Notes: a model not told the origin generated them from the letters alone. A stretch of DNA of 64,000 nucleotides from an uncultured Pelagibacteraceae bacterium (GCA_902628635.1 CACONQ010000001.1:123837-187836), one strand, 5' to 3'; numbered from the stretch's first letter, positions 35,781 through 46,328 are shown. Numbers and translations are program-made.

Positions 35781-36160
35781 ATCTTTTCCTGTCTATTAGT
35801 TTGTTTTATTAGATTTTCAATTTTTTCAGCGTACTCAAAAGAGTCATCTTTTACGAATAGTATTTTTGGCAAAAACTTCATAGTTATTTTTTTTGAAAGA
35901 ACTTTTCTTACAACAAAGGAAAATTCCTTTAATATATTTACCGCTTCAGTAGCATTTTTTCCACCAAGTGGCAAAACAAATGCTTTTGCAGTTTTAAGGT
36001 CAGGGCTCATTCTGACTTCAGTTACTGTTATATTATTTGTGTCTAAATTTGGCAATTTTGCCTCTCCTCTTACAAAAATTGTTCCTAAAGCCTGTTTTAT
36101 CATCTCTCCAACCCTCAATTGTCTTTGTGTTACGGGTCTACTTGATTTTTTACTTCTCAT
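35777..36160 (-). CDS. rbfA: Ribosome-binding factor A
   Basis: A 127-residue KH-fold factor for 30S maturation and 16S processing. RVGEMIKQALGTI near residue 21 and VTEVRMSPDLKTAKAFVLPLG near residue 46 are the family signatures. It overlaps infB by 4 nt and rpsO by 4 nt. TruB, which usually sits between rbfA and rpsO in alphaproteobacteria, is absent here. Confidence 0.95.
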   Translation of the reverse strand: MRSKKSSRPVTQRQLRVGEMIKQALGTIFVRGEAKLPNLDTNNITVTEVRMSPDLKTAKAFVLPLGGKNATEAVNILKEFSFVVRKVLSKKITMKFLPKILFVKDDSFEYAEKIENLIKQTNRQEKI

Positions 36161-38346
36161 ATTCTTCTCTCGGTTATCTTAGAGCTATAAACCTCTATAA
36201 TGTCATTTTTTTGAAAATCACTGAAATCTTTGAGTGTGATACCACATTCTAATCCTGCGCTTACTTGTTTGGCTTGATTTTTTTCTCTAAAAATCGACCC
36301 AATCTTACCATTATAAATAATTGCTCCATCTCTTATAATTCTCGCACTTGAATTATTTGTTATTTCTCCATCTATTACTTTTGATCCCGCAACTTTACCG
36401 ACCTTTGAAACCTTAAATATTTCTAATATCTCTGCAGATCCAATAATCTGCTCCTCAACATCTGGGGATAACAATCCTGACATTTTATTTTTAATAAAAT
36501 CTAATACCTCATAAATTATGTTGTAGGAGGAAATTGAAATTTTTTCTTGCTCAGCAAGTTTTTTCGCTTCTTTAGTTGGTTTGACATTAAAAGCGACCAA
36601 TAGTGCTTTTGAAGCTTTAGCTAAAGAAACATCAGTTTCTGTTACCATTCCTATATCTGATAAAATTATTTTTGGTTTTATCTCATCATGTTTTATTTGC
36701 ATTACAGCATTCTTTATAGCCTCAGATGATCCATGAACATCCGACTTAATAATAATATTTAATTCCTCTGAAACTTTATCTTTGAAAGCAGACTCTTGCG
36801 TTACAAATTTTAAAGGATTTTTTCCTACTTTTGACTCTTGAACTCTAGCATCGCAAAGGCTCTTGGCCTCTTTCTCATTATCTAAAACTAAAAAATCATC
36901 TCCCGATTTAGCAGCACCATTTATTCCTAGTACTTCGACTGGTGAAGCTGGTAATGCAATATCAATATTTTTTCCATGATCATTGTTAATTACTCTTACC
37001 TTCCCCCACTGTAAACCACTTACAAAATAGTCTCCTTTTTTTAGTGTCCCACTCGTAATTATAATGTTAGCTATAGGACCTCTTCCAACGTCAATTTTGG
37101 ACTCTAAAACCACCCCTGTAGATTTACTTTCATAGTCAGTTTTTAAATCTAAAAGTTCTGCTTGAAGTATAATTGACTCAACAAGTTTATCTAAATTTTT
37201 TTTTGTTTTTGTCGAAATCTCAACCATTAATGTTTCACCTGACAATTCTTCAGCTATTAACTCGTGCTCCAAAAGTTGATTTTTAATTTTTTGAGGATCA
37301 GCTTCAGGCAGGTCACATTTATTGATTGCTACCACAATTGGTACTTTTGCTGCTTTTGCATGTTTAATTGACTCTATAGTTTGTGGTTTAACTCCATCAT
37401 CAGCAGCAACAACTAAGACTACTAAATCAGTTAACTTAGATCCACGTGCCCTCATCTCGGTAAAAGCAGCATGACCAGGAGTATCTATAAATGTAATTTT
37501 TTGATCTTTGTGACTTATTTGATAAGCACCAATGTGTTGAGTTATTCCTCCAAATTCTCCAGAAACAACATTCGCACTTCTTAAAACATCTAAGAGAGAA
37601 GTTTTTCCATGATCAACGTGCCCCATTACTGTCACTATTGGTGGTCTATTTTTTAAGTTCTCAGATTTTACCTCTTTAATTTTCTTTATAATTTCCTCAG
37701 TTTTTTTCTCTTTTATAGGATTGTGCCCAAATTCTTTGACTAGGTATTCAGCAGTATCCGAGTCAATTGAATGATTTATTGTTGCTGTAACACCCATGCC
37801 TAATAAGTGTTTAATTATACTGCTAGATTGCTCAGCCATTCTGTTTGCTAATTCTCTAATGGTAATTATCTCTGGAATATTTACGTCTCTTTTAACTGGT
37901 TTTAAATTTTCTTGAGAATTATCTTTTTGTATTATTCTATTTTCTTTTTGTTTAGCTCTTTTTAAAGCTGCTAAACTCCTAGCTCTTCCCTCATCCTCAC
38001 CGCTTAGGGCTCTTGATATTGTAAGTTTTAACTCACGTCTTTTAGTTGGTGATTTACCTTTTACATCTCTTTTATCTTTATCCTCTTTAAGTCTTTTTGT
38101 TGCTCTTTGTTCAGCAAGTTTTCTTTTCTCATAATCGTTTGGTGGAGGCGAAGGTTTAGAAAAATTAGGGTTTTTCGGCTTGAAACTAAATTTTACATTA
38201 TTATTAAATGTTTTTTTAGGAGCAAATTTATTTGATTTTTTTTCTATAAAAACAGAATTTTTACCTTGAGTCTTTGCTTTTTCAATATTGGATATAGATT
38301 TTTTTAAGTTCCCAGACAATGTTAATTTTGTTTTTTTTTTCTCCAT
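36157..38346 (-). CDS. infB: Translation initiation factor IF-2
   Basis: A 729-residue GTPase that brings initiator tRNA to the 30S subunit. The lysine-rich N-terminal part precedes the G domain: [16 protein letters not shown] (G1) near residue 245, [15 protein letters not shown] (G3) and NKCDLPEAD (G4). IF-2 domain II and the fMet-tRNA-binding C-terminal domain follow. It is shorter than enteric IF-2, mainly in the N-terminus. It starts 9 nt after nusA; no ylxR lies between them. Confidence 0.97.
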   Translation of the reverse strand: MEKKKTKLTLSGNLKKSISNIEKAKTQGKNSVFIEKKSNKFAPKKTFNNNVKFSFKPKNPNFSKPSPPPNDYEKRKLAEQRATKRLKEDKDKRDVKGKSPTKRRELKLTISRALSGEDEGRARSLAALKRAKQKENRIIQKDNSQENLKPVKRDVNIPEIITIRELANRMAEQSSSIIKHLLGMGVTATINHSIDSDTAEYLVKEFGHNPIKEKKTEEIIKKIKEVKSENLKNRPPIVTVMGHVDHGKTSLLDVLRSANVVSGEFGGITQHIGAYQISHKDQKITFIDTPGHAAFTEMRARGSKLTDLVVLVVAADDGVKPQTIESIKHAKAAKVPIVVAINKCDLPEADPQKIKNQLLEHELIAEELSGETLMVEISTKTKKNLDKLVESIILQAELLDLKTDYESKSTGVVLESKIDVGRGPIANIIITSGTLKKGDYFVSGLQWGKVRVINNDHGKNIDIALPASPVEVLGINGAAKSGDDFLVLDNEKEAKSLCDARVQESKVGKNPLKFVTQESAFKDKVSEELNIIIKSDVHGSSEAIKNAVMQIKHDEIKPKIILSDIGMVTETDVSLAKASKALLVAFNVKPTKEAKKLAEQEKISISSYNIIYEVLDFIKNKMSGLLSPDVEEQIIGSAEILEIFKVSKVGKVAGSKVIDGEITNNSSARIIRDGAIIYNGKIGSIFREKNQAKQVSAGLECGITLKDFSDFQKNDIIEVYSSKITERRI

Positions 38347-38355
38347 AAGTCATCC

Positions 38356-39909
38356 TTAATCTTTATAAACTTTTTCTCTTGCAGACATAATTAAGTTATC
38401 TGCTTCATTTTTAGATAGCGCAAAGTCTTCAAGATATCCTTTTATTTTTATCCTATCGCCCTTAATAATATCATACCCTCCAGTAAGTTCATCTGATGCT
38501 AAATCAGCAAAATCGTTTAATGTAAGGATTTTTTGTTCTCCTAAAGTAACAAGCATTCCAGGTGTCAAACCTTCATGCTCTATCAATTCGCTTTCAAGAC
38601 CAAGATCTTTAATTTTTTTTGAAATTTCCTCTTGATCTTTTTGATATGACTCCTTCGCTCTATCTATTAGTTCTTTTGCGGTATCTTCTTCAATACCCTC
38701 AATTTTTATTAATGCCTCAACAGAGGAGTCTTTAATATCATCAATTGAAGAAAATCCCTCTGCTACAAGCAACTGCCCTAGGGTCTCGTCTAACTCCAAA
38801 TTTTTTACAAAATTTTCAGTTTTCTCTTTAAACTCGGTTTGTCTTCTTTCTGAGTCCTCTTGATCGGTCATTATATTAATTTCAAAATTCATTAACTTCG
38901 TTGCCAATCTAACATTTTGACCTCTTCTACCAATTGCTTTGCTTAAATTTTCCTCTGTTAGAATTACATCAAGCTTTTTATTTTCTAAATCAACATTTAC
39001 TCTCTGAATTTCTGCTGGTGACAGTGCATTTGATACTACAACTGCAGGATCTTCAGACCAATTTACTATATCGATTTTTTCACCTTGTAACTCGTTCACA
39101 ACTGCTTGGACTCTGCTACCTCTCATACCAACACAAGCTCCGACTGGATCTAAAGAATTATCAATAGCTTTCACACAAATCTTTGCTCTACTGCCTGGAT
39201 CTCTTGATGATGATATAATCTCAATCAACCCATCGTATATTTCTGGTACCTCTTGTATAAATAATTTTTCCATAAATTTTGGATGAGCCCTAGATAAAAA
39301 TATTTGTTGTCCCCTTGGCTCTCTTCTCACATCATAACAATATGCTTTAATTCTATCTCCTGCTTTAATATTTTCTCTTGGTATCATCTCATTTTTTTGA
39401 ATAATTGCCTCAGTTCTTCCTAAATCAACAATAACGTTTCCAAATTCTAATCTTTTTACTATACCGCTTAAAATTGTTTCTTTTTTATCTATAAAATCAT
39501 TGTATTGCCTCTCTCTTTCTGCTTCTCTTACACTTGTACTTATTACCTGTTTAGCTGTTTGAGCAGCAATTCTTCCAAAATCAAACGTTGGCAAAGCTTG
39601 CAGAATAGTATCACCGATATTTTTATCTTTATTCTCATCACTTAATTTTTGAGCTTGTTGAAGACTAATTTCGGTATTTATGTTCTCAGGCTTTTCAACT
39701 ATCACTAATTTTCTATAGATTCCAATATCTCCACTATCTCTATTTATTTGTACCTCAATTTCATTATCCTGGCCAAACTTAGATTTTGCAGCTTTTGCAA
39801 TACCTGTTTCCATAGAATTGATAATTAACTCTTTATCTATAGATTTTTCTAAAGCCACTGCTTCTGCAATTCTTAATAGTTCTAATTTGTCTGAGCGTCT
39901 ATTTAACAT
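38356..39909 (-). CDS. nusA: Transcription termination/antitermination factor NusA
   Basis: A 517-residue RNA polymerase-binding factor. Order: N-terminal domain (MLNRRSDKLELLRIAEAVA), S1 domain with SGIVKRLEFGNVIVDLGR near residue 135, KH domains (ACVGMRGSRVQAVVNEL and AIGRRGQNVRLATKL), then two C-terminal helix-hairpin-helix acidic repeats, as in alphaproteobacterial NusA. I chose ATG 39909, preceded by a Shine-Dalgarno GGAGA; TTG 39921 lies inside the metK terminator. No rimP lies upstream. Confidence 0.95.
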   Translation of the reverse strand: MLNRRSDKLELLRIAEAVALEKSIDKELIINSMETGIAKAAKSKFGQDNEIEVQINRDSGDIGIYRKLVIVEKPENINTEISLQQAQKLSDENKDKNIGDTILQALPTFDFGRIAAQTAKQVISTSVREAERERQYNDFIDKKETILSGIVKRLEFGNVIVDLGRTEAIIQKNEMIPRENIKAGDRIKAYCYDVRREPRGQQIFLSRAHPKFMEKLFIQEVPEIYDGLIEIISSSRDPGSRAKICVKAIDNSLDPVGACVGMRGSRVQAVVNELQGEKIDIVNWSEDPAVVVSNALSPAEIQRVNVDLENKKLDVILTEENLSKAIGRRGQNVRLATKLMNFEINIMTDQEDSERRQTEFKEKTENFVKNLELDETLGQLLVAEGFSSIDDIKDSSVEALIKIEGIEEDTAKELIDRAKESYQKDQEEISKKIKDLGLESELIEHEGLTPGMLVTLGEQKILTLNDFADLASDELTGGYDIIKGDRIKIKGYLEDFALSKNEADNLIMSAREKVYKD

Positions 39910-39921
39910 TTCTCCTACCAA

Positions 39922-39952
39922 AAAAAAAATGGGCCGAAGCCCATTTTTGAAA
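39922..39952 (-). terminator. Strong intrinsic terminator of metK with UUCG-type tetraloop
   Basis: On the minus strand AAATGGGC-TTCG-GCCCATTT forms an 8-bp stem with the very stable C(UUCG)G loop, followed by about ten T. It lies between metK and nusA, and its T-run ends only a few nt before the nusA ribosome-binding site. Confidence 0.9.
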
Positions 39953-40006
39953 TTTCAATAATGTAAGTGGAATATAGATATTTTTATTATATTTTCAACT
40001 TTTTAC

Positions 40007-41167
40007 TTATTTAAATACTGAAGTCTTATCTGTTTTTTCCCATGAAAATGCACCGTTTGACTCTGGTTCCCTTCCAAAATGGCCATACGCAGCTGATTTT
40101 TCATATATAGGTTTATTTAGTCCTAACATTTCTCTTATACCTCTTGGGCTTAAGTCAAAGTTATCTTTAATAAGCTTTTCCACATGATTATTTTTTTCTT
40201 CGTCATTAGAAAATAGATCAACATATATTGATAAAGGTTTAGACACTCCGATAGCGTAAGCTAATTGTATCAAGCATTTATCAGAAATTTTTGAAGCTAC
40301 AATATTTTTGGCTAAATATCTTGAAGCGTATGCTGCTGATCTGTCAACTTTGGTTGGATCTTTTCCAGAAAAAGCTCCACCACCATGTGGTGCGGCTCCA
40401 CCGTAAGTATCTACAATTATTTTTCTTCCAGTTAGTCCAGTATCTCCATCCGGTCCTCCAATAACAAAATTTCCAGTTGGATTGATATATATTTCGTTTT
40501 CATCAAGGTTGCCTAATAAATTTTTTGGAATGGATTTTTCAATATAGGGGATGCAGAGTTCTTTTACTTTTGCTAAATTAACATCTTTAGAATGTTGCGT
40601 AGAAATTACCACTGATTTTACATTTGATGGAACTCCATCCTTATACTCAATTGTAATTTGGCTTTTTGAGTCTGGTTCTATTCCTTTAAGCTTTCCAGAC
40701 TTTCTATCTTCAGCCATTAATCTTAAAATTCTGTGAGAAAAATGTATTGGAGCTGGCATAAGAACATCTGTCTCATTACATGCATAACCAAACATTATAC
40801 CTTGGTCTCCTGCACCTTCATCTTTATTTCCTGAAGAGTCAACTCCCATCGCTATGTCAGCTGATTGAGAGTGTAAATGACATTCAATTTTAGTAGCTTC
40901 TTTGTAAGTGAAGCCATCTTGGTCATACCCAATATCCTTAATACAATTCCTAACTTTTGAAATTAATTCATCTTTATTGATATCTGGGCCTCTGGTCTCT
41001 CCTGCTAAAACAACTTTATTTGTTGTAGTCAATGTTTCGCAGGCTACTCTTGCTTGAGACTCCATGCCTAAATAAGTATCGACGACCATGTCAGAGATTC
41101 TATCACATACTTTGTCTGGATGACCTTCGGAAACAGATTCGCTTGTAAACAAATAATTTTTTTTCAT
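40007..41167 (-). CDS. metK: S-adenosylmethionine synthetase
   Basis: Makes SAM from methionine and ATP. Motifs: [16 protein letters not shown] at the start, [12 protein letters not shown] near residue 115, and [29 protein letters not shown] near residue 255. Length 386 is full. It ends the tsaB-fur-miaB-phoH-ybeY-lnt-metK run and starts 1 nt after lnt. There is no room for a SAM riboswitch directly upstream. Confidence 0.97.
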   Translation of the reverse strand: MKKNYLFTSESVSEGHPDKVCDRISDMVVDTYLGMESQARVACETLTTTNKVVLAGETRGPDINKDELISKVRNCIKDIGYDQDGFTYKEATKIECHLHSQSADIAMGVDSSGNKDEGAGDQGIMFGYACNETDVLMPAPIHFSHRILRLMAEDRKSGKLKGIEPDSKSQITIEYKDGVPSNVKSVVISTQHSKDVNLAKVKELCIPYIEKSIPKNLLGNLDENEIYINPTGNFVIGGPDGDTGLTGRKIIVDTYGGAAPHGGGAFSGKDPTKVDRSAAYASRYLAKNIVASKISDKCLIQLAYAIGVSKPLSIYVDLFSNDEEKNNHVEKLIKDNFDLSPRGIREMLGLNKPIYEKSAAYGHFGREPESNGAFSWEKTDKTSVFK

Positions 41168-41168
41168 T

Positions 41169-42713
41169 TTATTTTCCTTGTCTTTTTAAAAAAAAAATTA
41201 AGGTAATATAAATTAAGACTAAATAAAAGAATATATTATTACGACCATATGTTGAAAATACAGTCATTTCACTAAGCTTTTCAAAACCATATTCACTTAA
41301 TGCACCACTAGAAGTTGACTTATTAATTTTTATAATTTTTCCTTTAGGATCTATGATAGCTGAAATTCCATTATTTGATGATCTGATAATACTTTTCCCT
41401 TCCTCTATAGCTCTAAAAACTGAATGAGCAAAATGTTGATGAGGTCCTATAGATTTTCCAAACCATCCATCTTCAGAAATATTAATTATTAAATCGTAAT
41501 TATTAATTTCAGATAGTTTACCTGAATATATTACCTCATAACAAATTAATGGTAGTATACTCAAGTTAAAGTCATCGTTATTAATATTAATTATATCCCT
41601 TCGATCTCCTTTAGAAAATGACTGATAATTATTTGTAATGCTTCTCAAGCCAATTTTATTTAGAGCATTCTCAAATGGTAAAAATTCTCCAAAGGGGACA
41701 AGATAATTCTTGCGATATAATGCTTTTATATTTAATTCATTATCAACGATGGCTAAAGAATTATAAATTTTTAAATTATCGTCTTCATTCAAATCATTTA
41801 TGCCTAATAAAATTAAATGCTTTTCACTAAATTTTTTAAAAAAAGTTTTATATTTATCAATATCGTTAAGGTATGTAGATGTAAGAGTCCCCTCAGGCCA
41901 TATAAATAAGGTTGGTATTTCTTTTTCAGGATTACTGATTTTTATCATTTCATCAACAATTTCAGCCTCTTTTGAAGAGTCATAAAATCTTTTTATTTCG
42001 ATATTTGAGGAAATTATTTTAATTTGAATATGTTTTTGAGTTTTTAAAATTCTATTATGATCGTTTATTCTCAATTCTCCGATTAAAAAAAATGACAGTA
42101 AAATTGAAAAAAAAACGAACGATAAAATTAATTCAAATTTTGTTTTTTTTAAAAACCAAATTGCAGGAATAAAAAAAAATGTAGTAGTAACTAAATTTAA
42201 GCCATATGTTCCAATAAACGAGGTCATTTGAATATATGAGATGTTATTTGATAAAGAATATAAAAATAAATTCCATGGAAACCCTGTAAAAATATGACCT
42301 CTTATAAATTCAAAGACCCCTAAGATTAAAGAGAAAATTAAAATTAAAGCTAAATTTTTAAATTTAAAAAAGAAAGACAATAAGTAAGCAGGTAGTGCAA
42401 AAAATAAAGACAAGAAAGATGGTATTATTATTATTGAAACAGGTATTAAAATTTTTAGACTTGTATCAAATGTTAGTGAAATTGCTATCCAATATAAACT
42501 GAATAAAAAATAACCAAAACCAAATAACCATCCATAAAAAAAATAATTTTTTTTGTCTAAATTTTTATTTTTAACTAAAAGAATAAAGAAAAAACTTAGA
42601 GTAAAAAAATTTATTAAAAACCAATTATATGGTGGAAGACTGAAAGAACTTAAACTTCCTAAAATGAAAACTATAAAGTATATGATTTTTTTATTATTAA
42701 ATAATTTTTTCAA
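41169..42713 (-). CDS. lnt: Apolipoprotein N-acyltransferase
   Basis: A 514-residue inner-membrane enzyme that N-acylates lipoproteins, the last step of lipoprotein maturation. About six N-terminal spans precede a periplasmic nitrilase-like domain with the triad Glu in WPEGTLTS near residue 272, Lys in [11 protein letters not shown] near residue 333 and Cys in [10 protein letters not shown] near residue 388. A C-terminal span follows. The start is TTG at 42713, overlapping ybeY by 17 nt; no ATG fits. Its substrate class fits the LptM-like and BON lipoproteins here. Confidence 0.94.
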   Translation of the reverse strand: MKKLFNNKKIIYFIVFILGSLSSFSLPPYNWFLINFFTLSFFFILLVKNKNLDKKNYFFYGWLFGFGYFLFSLYWIAISLTFDTSLKILIPVSIIIIPSFLSLFFALPAYLLSFFFKFKNLALILIFSLILGVFEFIRGHIFTGFPWNLFLYSLSNNISYIQMTSFIGTYGLNLVTTTFFFIPAIWFLKKTKFELILSFVFFSILLSFFLIGELRINDHNRILKTQKHIQIKIISSNIEIKRFYDSSKEAEIVDEMIKISNPEKEIPTLFIWPEGTLTSTYLNDIDKYKTFFKKFSEKHLILLGINDLNEDDNLKIYNSLAIVDNELNIKALYRKNYLVPFGEFLPFENALNKIGLRSITNNYQSFSKGDRRDIININNDDFNLSILPLICYEVIYSGKLSEINNYDLIINISEDGWFGKSIGPHQHFAHSVFRAIEEGKSIIRSSNNGISAIIDPKGKIIKINKSTSSGALSEYGFEKLSEMTVFSTYGRNNIFFYLVLIYITLIFFLKRQGK

Positions 42714-43164
42714 TTTTTTTTTCTAATAAATTAAATAATTTATTTTCTTCTCTTTGCATTTTACTAAAATCGCTATTTTTTTTATGGTCAAAACCTAAAA
42801 GATGTAGAAAACCATGAATAAAAATTTTTACAACCTTATTTTTAAAATTTAAATTACTTATATTTTTTGGTTGGTTCATATAGTTGTAACTAATTATTAT
42901 GTCACCAAGGTAAAATTTGTTTTTACCCACTCTATCATTGTAAGGAAATGAAAGCACATCTGTTGGTTTATTTTTTTTTCTAAATTTTTTATTCAATTTT
43001 CGAATTTTTTGGTTATCAGACAAAGAAAGTGAAAATAAAATTTTTTTTTTTTCAAATTTATACTTTTTTGGAAAAAATCTTAAAATTTTATTAAAAAAAA
43101 AATTTGCTCTTTTTATTTTTTTTTTCCACTTATTATTATCAATAACAACGTCAACTTTAATCAT
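42697..43164 (-). CDS. ybeY: Endoribonuclease YbeY
   Basis: A 155-residue metal-dependent RNase for 16S 3' processing and ribosome quality control. The zinc motif HGFLHLLGFDH (H-x3-H-x5-H) is intact, and PTDVLSFP lies near residue 87. I chose ATG 43164; a longer frame from 43194 would overlap phoH more. The N-terminal half is unusually rich in Lys and Asn. It overlaps phoH and lnt at either end. Confidence 0.92.
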   Translation of the reverse strand: MIKVDVVIDNNKWKKKIKRANFFFNKILRFFPKKYKFEKKKILFSLSLSDNQKIRKLNKKFRKKNKPTDVLSFPYNDRVGKNKFYLGDIIISYNYMNQPKNISNLNFKNKVVKIFIHGFLHLLGFDHKKNSDFSKMQREENKLFNLLEKKIEKII

Positions 43165-44158
43165 TGTTATTATTATCCGAATAAGCCTTGACAATCTTTG
43201 AGACTAAAGGGTGTCTGACTACGTCGGTGTGGTCGAAATCTACTACAGAAATTTCATTTAAATGTTGTAATAGTTTTTTGGATCTATTTAACCCTGATAA
43301 AGATTTATTAGGTAAATCTATTTGTGACGGATCACCATTAATTACTATTTTTGAGTTTTCCCCGATACGCGTTAAAAACATTTTAATTTGTGTATCTGTT
43401 GCATTTTGAGCCTCATCTAAAATTGCAAAAGAATTTTTAAGAGTTCTGCCTCTCATAAATGCAAGTGGAGCAATTTCAATATCACCAATTTCAATTTTTT
43501 TCTGAATTTTCTCAAAATCTAATAAATCATACAAAGAGTCATACAAAGGGCGTAGATATGGATCAACTTTTTCTCTCATATCGCCAGGTAAAAAACCTAA
43601 TCTCTCACCAGCTTCCACCGCGGGTCTAGATAAAATAATTCTCTCGATTTTTTTATCTAAAAGCATTGTCAATGCCACTGCTACAGATAAAAAAGTTTTT
43701 CCCGTTCCTGCTGGACCTGTTGATATAATAATGTCACTGCTTCTTAAAGCTGAAACATATTTTTTTTGTTTTTCTGATCTTGGTATAACAGACTTTTTTG
43801 GAGTTTTTATAATGTACTCAATTTTTTTATCTAAATTATTATTTTCATTAATCATAAATTTACTTACTGATGAGATTATATCTTTTTTTTCTATCGATCC
43901 ATTAATAATATATTGATCGCATAAAAATTGAATTGCATTTTTTATAATTTTAATTTTTTTATCATCACCTTTTGTTATTATTGAATTTCCTCTAAAATAA
44001 AGGTTTGTATTTGTTAAATTTTCAAGTTCTTTTAAATTTTTATTAAATTCACCTAGAATTCCCATCAAGAGTTCATTATTTGGAAATACAATACTTAAAG
44101 AATTATCCGAATAAACAAACTTTAGATTAGTACTAATTTTACTTTGGGTTTTATTCAA
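43157..44158 (-). CDS. PhoH-like P-loop ATPase
   Basis: A 333-residue ATPase. The Walker A motif STGPAGTGKTFLSVAVA lies near residue 145, RPAVEAGERLGFLPGD follows, Walker B is FAILDEAQNA near residue 246, and the C-terminal segment has VVDFDHTDVVRHPLV. PhoH/YbeZ proteins are tied to RNA metabolism and to YbeY, its neighbour here. The apparent start is TTG at 44158 (no ATG before residue 32). It follows miaB by 2 nt. Confidence 0.93.
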   Translation of the reverse strand: MNKTQSKISTNLKFVYSDNSLSIVFPNNELLMGILGEFNKNLKELENLTNTNLYFRGNSIITKGDDKKIKIIKNAIQFLCDQYIINGSIEKKDIISSVSKFMINENNNLDKKIEYIIKTPKKSVIPRSEKQKKYVSALRSSDIIISTGPAGTGKTFLSVAVALTMLLDKKIERIILSRPAVEAGERLGFLPGDMREKVDPYLRPLYDSLYDLLDFEKIQKKIEIGDIEIAPLAFMRGRTLKNSFAILDEAQNATDTQIKMFLTRIGENSKIVINGDPSQIDLPNKSLSGLNRSKKLLQHLNEISVVDFDHTDVVRHPLVSKIVKAYSDNNNND

Positions 44159-44160
44159 TT

Positions 44161-45498
44161 CTATGCCGCCTCAACATCGTTAGTTAAAATTTCACCAAAT
44201 AAACTATTTTGATTACTGTTGTTTATCTTAACTGGAATTATTTTTCCAACTAAACTTTCATTTCCGTTAAATATTACAGATGTCATATACTCATTTCTTC
44301 CAAAGAATTTATCTTGATTTTTCATTTTATTTTCAACTAAAACATTGACTTGATTATTTTCAAAGCTTTTATTTTTAATCTTTTGATTATTAAAAAGTAT
44401 TTCTTGTAAAACTTTTAATCTTTCTTTTAAAATTTTTTTATCTATTTGATCATAGTTTGAGGCTGTGGTTCCTGGTCTTGGGCTAAATATAAATGAGTAT
44501 GAGTTTAAAAATTTTAGATTTTTTACTAGCTTCAATGTTTCTTTAAAATCTTTTTCTGTTTCACCAGGATAGCCAACAATAAAATCACTAGAAAATTCAA
44601 TTTTATTATTGATTTTTTTTAATCTTTCATAAACGTCAATATAATCTTCAACTTTATGTTTTCTGTTCATAAGATTTAATATCTTATTTGATCCTGATTG
44701 AATTGGCAGATGGATAAACGGCATTAGCTTTTTTGAGTTTTTGTAACAGTCTATTAAATCATCGCTCATATCTCTTGGATGTGATGTAATATATCTAATT
44801 CTCTTTAGCTCTTTTATATTTTCTAAGGCCATAATTAGATCTGATAATCTATATTCTTTTTTATTTTCTACGCTTGAGTATGCGTTTACATTTTGTCCCA
44901 ATAAAATTATTTCCTTAGTGCCACTTTGTATTAATTGCTTTGCTTCATTTAAAATTTGGTAAAACGGTCTTGAATACTCAGGTCCACGTGTATAAGGTAC
45001 TACGCAAAAGTGACAAAACTTATCACATCCTTCTTGAATTGTGATAAATGAAGATACATTACTATCTTGGTTTTTGATTTTACTCAAATAGTCAAATTTT
45101 GATATGGAGTCAAAATCAGTAATTTCATTTCTAATTTTATTCTTCTCAAAATTTTCAATTGTATAATTTAACTTATGATAGGATTGTGGCCCAATTACAA
45201 AATCAATATAAGGCTCTCTCTTTAACATTTCAGAATTTTCTGCTTGTGCAACACAACCCGCTACAATAACAATTGGTTTCACTTTTCCCTCAAAATTTTG
45301 TTTTACTCTACCTATTTCATGGTAAACTTTTTCTTTAGCCTTATCTCGAATGTGGCACGTATTAAGAATAAAACAATTGCTTAACTCTATTGATTTTGTC
45401 TCTGTAAAACCAATTTTTTTGATTGTATCTAAGATTCTATTTGAGTCATAAACATTCATTTGGCAACCAAATGTTTTTATAAATACTCTTTTTGACAT
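44161..45498 (-). CDS. miaB: tRNA-2-methylthio-N6-dimethylallyladenosine synthase
   Basis: A radical-SAM methylthiotransferase acting on A37 of tRNAs. N-terminal cluster cysteines lie in TFGCQMN, LNTCHIRD and VAGCVAQ. The radical-SAM cluster is CDKFCHFC (C-x3-C-x2-C) near residue 160, and a C-terminal TRAM domain has DVLVENKMKNQ. It is 445 residues, full length. It follows fur by 3 nt. Confidence 0.96.
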   Translation of the reverse strand: MSKRVFIKTFGCQMNVYDSNRILDTIKKIGFTETKSIELSNCFILNTCHIRDKAKEKVYHEIGRVKQNFEGKVKPIVIVAGCVAQAENSEMLKREPYIDFVIGPQSYHKLNYTIENFEKNKIRNEITDFDSISKFDYLSKIKNQDSNVSSFITIQEGCDKFCHFCVVPYTRGPEYSRPFYQILNEAKQLIQSGTKEIILLGQNVNAYSSVENKKEYRLSDLIMALENIKELKRIRYITSHPRDMSDDLIDCYKNSKKLMPFIHLPIQSGSNKILNLMNRKHKVEDYIDVYERLKKINNKIEFSSDFIVGYPGETEKDFKETLKLVKNLKFLNSYSFIFSPRPGTTASNYDQIDKKILKERLKVLQEILFNNQKIKNKSFENNQVNVLVENKMKNQDKFFGRNEYMTSVIFNGNESLVGKIIPVKINNSNQNSLFGEILTNDVEAA

Positions 45499-45501
45499 TA
45501 A

Positions 45502-45924
45502 TTAAGTTTTTTTTTTAACTCCATAAAGCTCAAGCTTGTGGTCAACTAACTCATAGCCATACTTCTCGGCGATTTTTTTTTGTAGTTCCTCTATATCATT
45601 ATCAACAAATTCGATTATCTCTCCTGTTTTAATATCAATTAAATGATTGTGATCATCATTGATCTCGTATCTTGCCTTACCAGCTTTAAAATCATGTTTT
45701 ACCAGTATTCCTGCCTCTTCAAAAAGTTTTACAGTTCTGTAAACTGTTGCGATGCTGATTTTTGGATCTATTTTTGACACTCTACTGTATAATTCGTCTA
45801 CATCAGGATGATCTGACTCCCCATATGTTTCTTTTGACTCTGAAATTACACGAGCAATAATTCTTCTTTGCTCTGTAAGTTTCACGCCTTTTTCAATGCA
45901 TTTTTTTTCTATTGTTTCTGACAT
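45502..45924 (-). CDS. fur: Fur-family metalloregulator (Fur/Mur)
   Basis: A 140-residue winged-helix regulator distinct from Irr at 28.0 kb. KLTEQRRIIARVI and SIATVYRTVKLFEEAGILV mark the DNA-binding domain; DDHNHLIDIKTGEIIEF is the metal site. It lacks the C-terminal CxxC pairs of zinc-bearing Fur, as in alphaproteobacterial Fur/Mur, which senses Mn or Fe. Its place before miaB in the metK operon is conserved. It overlaps no neighbour. Confidence 0.9.
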   Translation of the reverse strand: MSETIEKKCIEKGVKLTEQRRIIARVISESKETYGESDHPDVDELYSRVSKIDPKISIATVYRTVKLFEEAGILVKHDFKAGKARYEINDDHNHLIDIKTGEIIEFVDNDIEELQKKIAEKYGYELVDHKLELYGVKKKT

Positions 45925-45938
45925 CCACTAATTTAACT

Positions 45939-46328
45939 CTAATAAATCGGATTAATCAAATTTTTTTTAATTTTATATTTTCTACATAAATTTGGCAATT
46001 CTTGCCAATTTTTTAATTTTTCTTTATCATTTTCTGAAAAGTCTAAAATACTGAAACAATAATAATCAATATCTTTTGCTAGATGAATTCCTTTTACAAT
46101 AGATAACGAGTTTCTTATACCGGCAAAACTTCCTGGCCCCCGATTTACATATATTTGATTTATACCTGATAATGCTGTTTTATATTTCTTTAAAAAATCG
46201 TTAATTAAAATTGTTATTTTATCAAAATTACTTTTGCTATTTTCATGACTACTAGTATAAATATTTTTATCATTGATTATGATTAATAAAATTTTATTAC
46301 CTGTTGCATCAATTATTAATTTTTTCAT
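45939..46328 (-). CDS. tsaB: Shortened TsaB-like protein (t6A tRNA modification)
   Basis: The N-terminus MKKLIIDATGNKILLII and YVNRGPGSFAGIRNSLSIVKG near residue 65 are typical of TsaB (YeaZ), the scaffold of the TsaBCDE complex for t6A. The protein ends after 129 residues, against about 200-230 for TsaB, so the second half of the fold is missing. RimI, which usually follows, is absent. The frame is intact, so either a minimal functional form or a decaying one is possible. Its start lies inside the 5' end of the divergent deacetylase gene. Confidence 0.8.
   Translation of the reverse strand: MKKLIIDATGNKILLIIINDKNIYTSSHENSKSNFDKITILINDFLKKYKTALSGINQIYVNRGPGSFAGIRNSLSIVKGIHLAKDIDYYCFSILDFSENDKEKLKNWQELPNLCRKYKIKKNLINPIY

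Noticed and set aside
41160..41175. SAM riboswitch upstream of metK
   Set aside because: metK begins one nt after lnt, leaving no leader; nothing like the SAM aptamers is present.
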